Under the pieces are notes generated by a model that saw nothing but the letters and a program-made list of their open reading frames with translations, searched no databases and had not been told where the DNA came from. From the NCBI RefSeq assembly GCF_003590855.1, contig NZ_QYUP01000061.1, positions 1-32,359 of the forward strand: 32,359 nucleotides of DNA, written 5' to 3'. Position numbers and translations under genes: made by a program. Shown one piece after another: positions 26,360-32,359 of this stretch (positions within the stretch are counted from its first letter, which is position 1; each line of letters opens with the position of its first letter). This DNA is from Massilia cavernae. GTDB lineage: Bacteria; Pseudomonadota; Gammaproteobacteria; Burkholderiales; Burkholderiaceae_D.

Positions 26360-26719
26360 GCGGCAGCGCCTGAAGCAGTCGCGGCGGCGCACGTGCGGGG
26401 CGGATTTCGTCCTGCGCGGCGGCCGCATGCGTGCTGCAACGGCGGCTTCATGCGGCGCCTTCGCATGGCATCGGCCGCGCCTCTTTCACCTCCCGTTTAT
26501 CCGCCCTTTTTTGCAGCCTGTTCCGCATTTTTTGCAGCCGGTCCCAATCTGCTGGCGGCATGCGTGCGCTGTTTCTACACTTGCCGCAGTCGTCATGCAT
26601 TTCAAGAGCCATGACGATCTGATGCTTCAAAACGGTCGCGCGCTGCTGCAGCTATGCTGCAAGCCCCTGGCGAGCTGCGCGCATGCTTCTTCATGCCACT
26701 CATCAGATTGGATCACATC
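26360..26719. other. Intergenic region between the two paralogues
   Basis: No gene is seen in these 360 bases. The right part (26585-26640) repeats the upstream region of the first paralogue, including the palindromic site at 26591-26616. The left part is GC-rich with T-runs (near 26507-26535) but no clear terminator hairpin. Confidence 0.45.
26591..26616. promoter_or_regulatory. Palindromic upstream site, copy 2
   Basis: CGTCATG and CATGACG form a perfect 7 bp inverted repeat around a 12-base spacer. The context AGTCGTCATGCATT and TGACGATCTGATGCTT matches copy 1 at 25859-25882. The two arms are the best-kept part while the spacer varies in length and sequence, as expected for a dimeric regulator site. 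Confidence 0.55.
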
Positions 26720-27085
26720 ATGCGTACACTTTCCGCCATCGCTTTCGCGGCAGCCACTTCCTTCGCCTTCGCCGCCCATGCCGCTCCCGCCGAGGATACC
26801 TCGGTGCCGGTTCCCGGCAAGACCACGAAGTACAAGCTCGATTCCGAAGACTTCAAGTACTACAAGGGCAGTTATGTCCTGTCGAACGGCAAAACGCTGA
26901 CGGTGCACAACCGCGCCACCCGCTTCTATGCGCAAGTCGAGGGCGAACGCGCGGTGGAACTGATTCCTGTCGGCGTCGACGTCTTCATGACACCCGATGC
27001 CGACACGATGTATGTGTTCGACCAGTTCCACGAAGGCGGCCGCAGGGATGTCGTGATCGCGCCGCGCAACCGGCAGCTGGGTTGA
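26720..27085 (+). CDS. Exported small protein of unknown function, paralogue 2
   Basis: The 121-residue protein has a signal peptide (MRTLSAIAFAAATSFAFAAH, then AAPAED). Its mature part matches its upstream paralogue: KYKLDSEDFKYYKGSYVLSN, GKTLTV, AVELIPVGVDVF and MYVFDQFHEGG. I start it at the ATG at 26720 because this aligns with the paralogue's start; the ribosome-binding site is weak (TTGGA). It converges on the asparaginase gene with only 19 bases between the stops. The function is unknown. Confidence 0.75.
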   Translation: MRTLSAIAFAAATSFAFAAHAAPAEDTSVPVPGKTTKYKLDSEDFKYYKGSYVLSNGKTLTVHNRATRFYAQVEGERAVELIPVGVDVFMTPDADTMYVFDQFHEGGRRDVVIAPRNRQLG

Positions 27086-27104
27086 TCCTTGGCCGGCGCG
27101 CCGG

Positions 27105-28124
27105 CTAGGCGTGCGGGTGCAGCCGGAACGCGGCGCGGATGTCGCCGACGACGCTGCCGCGCACGTTCTTCAGCGCGGGCCGGCGGTACTGCTCCAGCAT
27201 CGCGGCGCGGCGCGCGTCCAGCAGGCCCAGTTGTTCGAGCACGCTCCAGGTCGCGGTGTGCAGCGCGCGGCCCGTACCGTCAAGGATCTTGATGGCGATG
27301 CCGATGCCGGCGGAGCGGATGCCGATGGTTTGCACCGCATCCGCGCCCACCTTGCTGACCCAGTCGCCCGCTCCCGCTTCCATGTAGTGCAGGTCGCAGC
27401 GCGCCTCGCCCGACACCAGGTCGGGATGCATGGTCATCGCATCGAACAGGTCGCCCATCACGCTGCCGAGGCGTGGATCGCGGCCGCCTTGTGCAAGGCG
27501 CGCATACAGGTGTGCCAGCTGCGAGAGCGGCAGCGCGTAGTTGGGCGCCGAGCAGCCGTCCATCCCGGAGGGCATGCCGGACAGCCCGGTCTCGGCTTCC
27601 AGCGCGGTGCGGATCGCCTGCTGCAGCGGGTGGACGGGACTGATGTAGTTGTCGGTCGGCTCGCCGTGCATGCGGCACCAGGCCAGGAAGCCGCTGTGCT
27701 TGCCCGAGCAGTTGTGATGGAGCTGGGTCCATGTGCGGTCCTGCGGCGCGCCCATGCCGACCGCTTCGTAATACAGCGGCACGGCGCAGCCGCACTCCAG
27801 GTCCGACTCGTCCATCCCGATTTTCCCGAGTATCGATTCGACGGCGCGCAGGTGCTTGTCCTCGCCCGAATGGCTGGCGCACAGCAGCGCGAGTTCGGGT
27901 CGGGTCAGGCCGAACCTGGCGGGGCCATCGGCCAGCATGAAGGGCAAGGCCTGGAAGGGCTTGAGCGCCGAACGCGTGAAGGTCATGTAGTGCGGATCGC
28001 CCGCGGACCACAGCAGCTTGCCGTGCAGGTCGACGACCGCGACCGAGCCGAGATGGATATTTTCGACCACGTTGCCGGTAGCGGGGTAGCCGCGCGTGGT
28101 TTCGACGAGTGGAACTGCTTGCAT
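27105..28124 (-). CDS. Asparaginase, Rhizobium etli type (asparaginase II family)
   Basis: The 339-residue protein belongs to the asparaginase II family (PF06089), unrelated to the E. coli enzymes. Key segments are YMTFTRSALKPFQALPF near residue 50, ALLCASHSGEDKHL near 80, HHNCSGKHSGFLAWC near 140, GMDGCSAPNYALPL and a C-terminal SAGIGIAIKILDG. In this family the Ser-Lys tandem (CSGKHSG, CASHSG) forms the active site for hydrolysis of asparagine to aspartate. There is no signal peptide, so it is cytosolic. The ATG at 28124 follows a GGGGG-rich site. It is transcribed alone, after the C39 cluster. Confidence 0.85.
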   Translation of the reverse strand: MQAVPLVETTRGYPATGNVVENIHLGSVAVVDLHGKLLWSAGDPHYMTFTRSALKPFQALPFMLADGPARFGLTRPELALLCASHSGEDKHLRAVESILGKIGMDESDLECGCAVPLYYEAVGMGAPQDRTWTQLHHNCSGKHSGFLAWCRMHGEPTDNYISPVHPLQQAIRTALEAETGLSGMPSGMDGCSAPNYALPLSQLAHLYARLAQGGRDPRLGSVMGDLFDAMTMHPDLVSGEARCDLHYMEAGAGDWVSKVGADAVQTIGIRSAGIGIAIKILDGTGRALHTATWSVLEQLGLLDARRAAMLEQYRRPALKNVRGSVVGDIRAAFRLHPHA

Positions 28125-28224
28125 GCTGGCCCCCGGCTGGTTGGATGAGCTCCAATGTAAACCAAAAGCGGGCGTTCGTTTGCGTTCGGCAGCGGCGTCG
28201 GAACGCGCGTGGAACGGTGAACGT

Positions 28225-28737
28225 TCAGTGCGGGCCCGCCGCTCGTGCCAGGGCATTGCCCAGGGTATCCTGGAAATTGAGGACCTTCAGCAAGCCCATG
28301 CTGTTCACGCTCGAATGGATGACGGTGTGGGTTCGGATCAGCTGGTCGTTCAGGCTGTTCTGGATCACGGTCCCGCCCAGCGTCTGCGGCGCCATGGCCA
28401 CGGCGTAAATGTTGCCGTGGCCGTTCTGGACCAGCCTGACGGAAGACAGGGCTTCGCTTGTTTGCAGCGCCTGTTCCGCGCTCATTCGGCTGAGGTCGGT
28501 GAGCTGCAGGCTGGTGCGCGACACGACATTGCCGTTGATCGACACTTCGCGCTCGATGCCGAGCGACAGTTCCAGTCCGGAGGACAGCCGGAAGCCGCCG
28601 CGCGCCTGTACCAGCACGCTGGCATCGACCGGTGTCCACTGTTCGGCAGGCAAGCCGTGCTGCTGCGCGTGGCAGGATGGCTGCCACGCAGCCAGCGCCA
28701 TCGCCACGGCGGCGCATGTAGTTCGGATGCCTGGCAT
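28225..28737 (-). CDS. Exported protein of the C39/Gly-rich cluster (FapE-like candidate)
   Basis: The 170-residue protein has a signal peptide (cleavage near SCHA|QQ, residue 24) and no membrane anchor. Its middle has SLQLTDLSRMSAEQALQTSE. The C-terminal 45 residues (126-170) start with QNSLNDQLIRTHTVIHSSVN and continue SMGLLKVLNF. Proteins with such an N/Q-rich then LNS/VNS helix pattern accompany C39 peptidases in Fap amyloid operons, and by order after the peptidase gene this one would correspond to fapE. The QNS motif is shared with two other products of the cluster. It starts 11 bases after the peptidase gene. The FapE assignment is inferred, not shown by strong sequence identity. Confidence 0.65.
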   Translation of the reverse strand: MPGIRTTCAAVAMALAAWQPSCHAQQHGLPAEQWTPVDASVLVQARGGFRLSSGLELSLGIEREVSINGNVVSRTSLQLTDLSRMSAEQALQTSEALSSVRLVQNGHGNIYAVAMAPQTLGGTVIQNSLNDQLIRTHTVIHSSVNSMGLLKVLNFQDTLGNALARAAGPH

Positions 28738-28748
28738 GGTGGTGCTCC

Positions 28749-29429
28749 TCAGAATTCACCGGCGCCGAGTTTCGGCAGGGTCATCGTGGCGAGCGAGCCG
28801 CGCCCGAGGCCCTGGTCCAGCGGCGCAAGCGGCGCGGCGCGCCAGTCGGCGGCGCTGTTGAACGCAGGCGCCGCGCCGCCGTGGATAACGAACAGCAGGC
28901 GGTTGCTCCAGATGGCCTCGAAGGCCTCGCGCGTCAGCATGCGGGTTCCGCTGGACGGATCGCCGACCAGCACGCGGCCGCCGGCCACGCCCTTGATCAC
29001 GACAAAGTGGTGGTAGCCGTGCTCGGACACCAGCACGATGGCCGGCAGCCGCGCGTCGGCCAGCTTTTGCAGCGGCAGCTGGAAGCCGTCAGCCTTGTAG
29101 CCGCGGCCGGAGAGGAAGCGCTGCATGTCGAGCAGCGAAAAGCCCTCCTTGCGGATGCGGGCCTGGTCGCCGCGCATGAACATGGCCTCGAACACCTGCT
29201 GTTCGCTGACCGGGTCGCGGTAGTGGTGGGTGAGCAGGGTGGCAAGCGCCGCCGAACCGCAGCTGAAATCGAACTGCTGGCGCATGGTGGTAATGAAGCG
29301 CAGCTGTTTGATGCTGGCGAGCGGCACGCGCATGTGCGCGCCGCCGACGGCCAGGTCGATGGCGGCGGCCGGAGCGCAGGCCGCGGACGCCAGCAGCGCC
29401 ATGGAAGCGGTCAGCAGGCGCCTGTTCAT
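28749..29429 (-). CDS. Exported C39-family cysteine peptidase, FapD-like
   Basis: The 226-residue protein has a signal peptide (to about residue 23) and a C39 domain. The catalytic Cys57 is in DFSCGSAALATLL, the oxyanion Gln at 51, His141 in HHFVVIKG and Asp157 in VGDPSSGTR. The FDFSCGSAALATLL, RIRKEGFSLLDM and HHFVVIKG stretches are what I remember of FapD, the periplasmic peptidase of the Pseudomonas functional-amyloid system. FapD lacks the ABC transporter parts of bacteriocin exporters, as does this protein. Its ATG overlaps the stop of the preceding gene (ATGA), so the two are coupled. Putative substrates are the neighbouring exported proteins. Confidence 0.85.
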   Translation of the reverse strand: MNRRLLTASMALLASAACAPAAAIDLAVGGAHMRVPLASIKQLRFITTMRQQFDFSCGSAALATLLTHHYRDPVSEQQVFEAMFMRGDQARIRKEGFSLLDMQRFLSGRGYKADGFQLPLQKLADARLPAIVLVSEHGYHHFVVIKGVAGGRVLVGDPSSGTRMLTREAFEAIWSNRLLFVIHGGAAPAFNSAADWRAAPLAPLDQGLGRGSLATMTLPKLGAGEF

Positions 29430-29848
29430 TTCAGCTGCAGATTGATGACGGTGGCGTTCTGGATCAGGACATTCGCGCCGCTGTTCTGGATCACGATAGG
29501 CACTCCCGAGGCATTGACGAACGATCCCGACTGGATGATGTTGGCGCCGGTGGCGACATTGGTGGCGGCGTTGCCGCTGGCCGTGCCACTCAGCCTGGTG
29601 TCGCTGGCAATGCCGCCGTCGCCTCCGCGCGCATCGTCAAGCAGCAAGGCTGGTGCGGGCGCGCCGAAGCCGCCGGCATCGTCCTTCGCGGCGGCAGGCA
29701 ATTTATCCGCCAGCAGGGCGAGTGCACTGTAGACAGTGTTTGCGTCGACAGCGTCGGCCGGTGGGTATATCCCTGGTTCGGCGGCGTGCGCCCACGGTAC
29801 CACCAGCGCGGCGCACAGGCCGGTGGCGATGCAGCAGTGCAGGTTCAT
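29426..29848 (-). CDS. Exported small protein of the C39/Gly-rich cluster (minor subunit candidate)
   Basis: The 140-residue protein has a signal peptide with cleavage near AHA|AE (residue 22). The mature part is low in charge and contains SGTASGNAATNVATGANIIQ. It ends in QNSGANVLIQNATVINLQLK (121-140), an Asn/Gln/Val/Ile pattern of the kind that forms beta strands in amyloids. The same motif is found at the end of the Gly-rich protein. TGAGGAGAAAC gives a strong ribosome-binding site. It overlaps the C39 gene by 4 bases. It lies 61 bases after the Gly-rich gene, across a terminator-like hairpin. I do not know a named family. Confidence 0.75.
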   Translation of the reverse strand: MNLHCCIATGLCAALVVPWAHAAEPGIYPPADAVDANTVYSALALLADKLPAAAKDDAGGFGAPAPALLLDDARGGDGGIASDTRLSGTASGNAATNVATGANIIQSGSFVNASGVPIVIQNSGANVLIQNATVINLQLK

Positions 29849-29868
29849 AGTTTCTCCTCATGTGGGTG

Positions 29869-29899
29869 AAAAACGCCGCGCCCCGGAAAGGGCGCGGCG
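29869..29899 (-). terminator. Hairpin with U-tract inside the C39/Gly-rich operon (attenuator candidate)
   Basis: On the minus strand CGCCGCGCCC pairs perfectly with GGGCGCGGCG over 10 bp around a 6-base loop, followed by TTTTT. It lies between the stop of the Gly-rich gene (29910) and the ribosome-binding site of the next gene. It should terminate most transcripts after the first gene, so that the Gly-rich product is made in excess over the peptidase and minor proteins. Confidence 0.75.
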
Positions 29900-29909
29900 C
29901 CGAACCGTG

Positions 29910-31655
29910 TTACCGGCCGACCGTGAGGTTGGCCTGGACGTTGACGCTCTGCTGCACCAGCGACGAGAAGCCGCTGTTCTGACTCACCACCATGATGGCG
30001 GCGGCCGACTGGCCGACGTTGCTCATGGTGCTGCTCATGTTGAAGCTGCCCGCGTCGACCGAGGTAGTGCCGGCCGCGCCGCCGGTACCGCCGCCGCCTG
30101 CGCCACCCGTGCCTGCGCCGCCGGTGTTGGTCCCGCCATCGCCGCCCGCGCCACCTTCGCCGCCCGCGGCATTACCCACCGTGGCCGGGCCGTTGGCGGC
30201 CGCGCCGCTGGTGGCCGCACCGCCTTCCGCACCGCTGCCGCCGGTGTTCGAGGCGCTGCCGCTGGATCCGTCGGCGCCGCCGTCTGCGCCAGCCGCACCT
30301 GCGCCGCCGGTGGACGTACCGCCCGCGCCGCCTGCCGCACCCGCGCAACCAGCACCGGCGGTACCTGCTTCGCCGGTGCCGCCGGTGCCGGTTGCGGTGC
30401 CGCCCGCGCCGCCTGCTTCACCGCCGCCCGCGGTGGTGTCGCCCGCCGCGCCGCCGCTGGTGGTCAGCATGCCGCCCGCGCCGCCAGTGCCGCTGGTGGC
30501 GCCGCCACCGGCAGCGCCATCGCCGGACGTCTGGTTGCCGCCGCTGCCTTCGCCGCCCGCGCCGCCAGGGCCACCCGCGTCGCCGGAGCCGGCCGCGCCG
30601 ACTTCAGCGCCGCCTGCCGACGCCGATGCGTCGCCGCTGGTGGCCGAACCGGCATGGCCGCTGTGATCGCCCGAGGCGTCGGCCGACGCGCTGCCGCCTG
30701 CGCCGCCGGCGCCGCCATAGCCGCCCGCACCACCGGCGCCGCCGACGCCGCCGGTGGCGCTGCCATTGCTGCCGCCGCTGCCGCCGTAGCCGCCGGTGGC
30801 GTCGCCGGACGAACCGCCGTCGCCGCTGGCTGCGCCGCCTGCGCCGCCAACCGCGCCGAGCGCCAGGCCGGCTGCGCCGCCAGAACCGCCAGCGCCGCCG
30901 GTCGCGGCGCTGGCACCGCCGACGCCGCCCACGCCTTCGCCACCGGCGCCGCCGCTGCCGCCGTAGCCGCCCGCGCCGCCTGCGCCGCCCGCACCGCCGG
31001 CGCCGCCCGCGCCGGTCGCGGCGCCTTCCGCATAGCCGCCCGAACCGCCTGCGCCGCCGGTGGCGTTGCCGGTGCTGGCCGCGCCGTTGACCGCGCTGCC
31101 GTTGCTGGCTGCGCCGCCATAGGCCCCTGCGCCGCCCGCGCCGCCCGCGCCGCCCCTAGCGCCGGCGCCCGCGCCGCGGCTGACTGCCGCGCCGCCGCCG
31201 GTACTGGCCGCACCCACGCCGCCGGTGGCGCTTCCGTCGGTGCTGTCGCCGGTATGGCTGGCCACGTTGCCGTTGCCGATGCTGTTGATGGTGTTGCCGG
31301 ATACTGTGCCGCTCAGCGTGCAGTTGGCGGTGGCGGTGGCGGTGTTGAACGAATCGGTCATGTTCGACGTCGCCGTGGAGCCGTTGTTGGCTGCCGCAGC
31401 GGCCGCCGAACTGGCGTCGGCATCGCTCGCACTGTTGTTCTGGCCGGTGCTGTTGTCGTTGCGGTCGGTCTGCACCGCGATCGAGTATTCATTGGCCTTG
31501 GCGCCATACCCGGACTGGGTGTTTTCGGCGCTCGCGGTCTGCGTCATTGCGCCGCCGGTGCTGCCGGAAGGATTGGTCGCGGTGTTGTTTGGATTGGCGT
31601 ACGCTTCGACGCTGAACGCCAGCGTGATTGCTGCAGCCATGAGAGAACGTTTCAT
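29910..31655 (-). CDS. Large Gly/Ala-rich exported repeat protein (amyloid or silk-like subunit candidate)
   Basis: The 581-residue protein has a signal peptide (MKRSLMAAAITLAFSVEAYA|NP). Residues about 21-140 are rich in Asn, Ser and Thr (TDRNDNSTGQNNSAS) and include Cys112. Residues about 145-525 are irregular GGAGGAGG, GGxG and SGGA repeats with very few charged or aromatic residues. The last 50 residues return to ordinary composition and end with MVVSQNSGFSSLVQQSVNVQ and a short tail. GGAGAAAATCTG precedes the ATG. It heads the operon containing the C39 peptidase. Codon variation within the repeats suggests selection on the protein. It could be a fibre subunit, an adhesin or a biofilm matrix protein; structure and export route are not shown. 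Confidence 0.8.
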   Translation of the reverse strand: MKRSLMAAAITLAFSVEAYANPNNTATNPSGSTGGAMTQTASAENTQSGYGAKANEYSIAVQTDRNDNSTGQNNSASDADASSAAAAAANNGSTATSNMTDSFNTATATANCTLSGTVSGNTINSIGNGNVASHTGDSTDGSATGGVGAASTGGGAAVSRGAGAGARGGAGGAGGAGAYGGAASNGSAVNGAASTGNATGGAGGSGGYAEGAATGAGGAGGAGGAGGAGGYGGSGGAGGEGVGGVGGASAATGGAGGSGGAAGLALGAVGGAGGAASGDGGSSGDATGGYGGSGGSNGSATGGVGGAGGAGGYGGAGGAGGSASADASGDHSGHAGSATSGDASASAGGAEVGAAGSGDAGGPGGAGGEGSGGNQTSGDGAAGGGATSGTGGAGGMLTTSGGAAGDTTAGGGEAGGAGGTATGTGGTGEAGTAGAGCAGAAGGAGGTSTGGAGAAGADGGADGSSGSASNTGGSGAEGGAATSGAAANGPATVGNAAGGEGGAGGDGGTNTGGAGTGGAGGGGTGGAAGTTSVDAGSFNMSSTMSNVGQSAAAIMVVSQNSGFSSLVQQSVNVQANLTVGR

Positions 31656-31685
31656 CAGATTTTCTCCGAGAAACCTCGTCCTTCA

Positions 31686-32359
31686 GAGGGTGTCGCAAAA
31701 GCCCTCTGCGCGATAAAATATTGCTCAGAATGAAACGCCAGGAACCGACAATGAGCAGCACCCGCAAATTACCTTCGCCCGACGTTCCGCAGTACGATTT
31801 GTTTGGCGGCGTGCCGGCAGGTTCGGATGCGCCGGCTCTGCAGACGGCGGTCCATAGCGGTCGGCGTTTCGTGACGGGCGATGCCAACGCCATTTTCCTG
31901 GGGACGATGCGTCTGGAAGAACATCTGAAGCGTTCTGGCCAGCATGCTCCATTTACCGTGGCCCGTCTGCTCGGAGCACAAGACTGGCAAGCGTTTGAGC
32001 GGCGCTACGCTGCAACTGGCCGCGCTCCCTATGCGCCGCAACTGATGGTCGGCCTGATCCTGTACGGCGTGATGCAAGGGGTGCATTCCCTGCGCGAATT
32101 GGAACGGCTGGCGCGACTCGATCTCGGATGCATGTGGGTGACCGGCGGCATCGCGCCGGACCATGCCAACATTGGACGCTTCATCGTCCAGCATGAAGCG
32201 TCGCTGACCCGGGATTTCTTTGAATCGCTGACCGGGTCGATTTTGAAAGCGACGGGTTCTGGCAGCGCTCGGTTGGCCGGTGACGGCACCGTTATTGAAG
32301 CGGCTTGCTCGCACTACAATCTGCTCAAGGAAGAGGCCGTCAAGGCGCGCGCAACAGCG
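31686..32359 (+). mobile_element. Insertion sequence, IS1182/IS5-like, left part only
   Basis: The left end appears to be GAGGGTGTCGCAAAAG at about 31686, a common terminal sequence for this group. The transposase starts 65 bases inside, and the element runs past the right edge of the window. It is inserted about 30 bases before the start codon of the Gly-rich gene, in the opposite direction. The right end and target duplication cannot be seen. Confidence 0.7.
31751..32359 (+). CDS. IS1182-like transposase, N-terminal part (3'-truncated by the window edge)
   Basis: Two hundred and three codons remain open to the window end. Residues about 55-150 resemble the transposase InsH N-terminal domain (DUF772): YAPQLMVGLILYGVMQGVHS, then LRELERLARLDLGCMWVTGG and PDHANIGRF. 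The LAGDGTVIEAACSHYN segment follows and may hold the first catalytic Asp of the DDE domain. The rest of the catalytic core is outside the window. I use the ATG at 31751, which has AGGAA upstream; the in-frame ATG at 31730 has no ribosome-binding site. Confidence 0.8.
   Translation, partial: MSSTRKLPSPDVPQYDLFGGVPAGSDAPALQTAVHSGRRFVTGDANAIFLGTMRLEEHLKRSGQHAPFTVARLLGAQDWQAFERRYAATGRAPYAPQLMVGLILYGVMQGVHSLRELERLARLDLGCMWVTGGIAPDHANIGRFIVQHEASLTRDFFESLTGSILKATGSGSARLAGDGTVIEAACSHYNLLKEEAVKARATA

Noticed and set aside
29736..31733. A 665-codon open frame on the plus strand, very rich in Ala and Gly
   Set aside because: It is the antisense of the GC-rich Gly-repeat gene. It starts inside another gene, has no ribosome-binding site and no normal domain, and the minus-strand frame has signal peptide, start site and operon context.

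Overview
The window looks like a high-GC betaproteobacterial chromosome, most likely Oxalobacteraceae (Massilia/Duganella/Telluria type). This rests on gene content and codon usage recalled from that group, not on a database search. Ordinary metabolic genes are interleaved with a large amount of mobile DNA.

Layout. (1) Positions 1-5450 are an accessory block. The right end of a small prophage of filamentous-phage type (replication initiator, DUF4224 protein, tyrosine integrase) is followed by a complete IS21-family element with intact target duplication and by one unrecognised cargo gene. The block ends at the 3' end of a tRNA-Ser(GGA) gene, a plausible attachment site. (2) 5700-6640: a persulfide dioxygenase-type metallo-beta-lactamase-fold enzyme and a 23-residue hydrophobic protein. 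(3) 6941-10457: an IS3-family element whose transposase gene is split by a 2.3 kb group II intron carrying its own reverse transcriptase/maturase. (4) 10.5-15.2 kb: a broken membrane protein gene, a small helix-turn-helix protein, an Asp/Glu racemase-family gene, a PhzF-family gene and a divergent, frameshifted MocR-type regulator. (5) 15.2-22 kb, minus strand: a galactose operon galT-galK-GH2 hydrolase (broken)-fusion gene. The fusion joins a glycosyltransferase to a UDP-galactopyranose-mutase-like flavoprotein. (6) 22.2-25.8 kb: an ECF sigma factor, an alpha/beta hydrolase, and dadA with a divergent Lrp-family regulator. (7) 25.8-28.1 kb: two tandem paralogous secreted proteins that share a duplicated palindromic upstream site, then a type II asparaginase. 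(8) 28.2-31.7 kb, minus strand: a four-gene cluster of exported proteins. It holds a very Gly/Ala-rich 581-residue protein, a 140-residue protein, a FapD-like C39 peptidase and a 170-residue protein. (9) From about 31686, another insertion sequence runs off the right edge.

How the genes work together. The cluster in (8) is the most interesting system. It resembles the Pseudomonas Fap functional-amyloid operon in having a C39 peptidase among exported, low-complexity subunit candidates. Its largest protein is silk-like, no FapF-type porin is present in the window, and an IS sits directly upstream of the first gene. Three of its proteins share a short motif of QNS-x4-L-[IV]-[QR] type near the C terminus. 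A strong hairpin plus U-tract after the first gene could make that protein the most abundant product. The galactose operon couples Leloir enzymes to a fused transferase/flavoenzyme and suggests use of UDP-galactose in a surface glycan. Several genes (MocR, GH2, the membrane protein, IS3 orfB) carry frameshifts, which means either local gene decay or sequencing errors.
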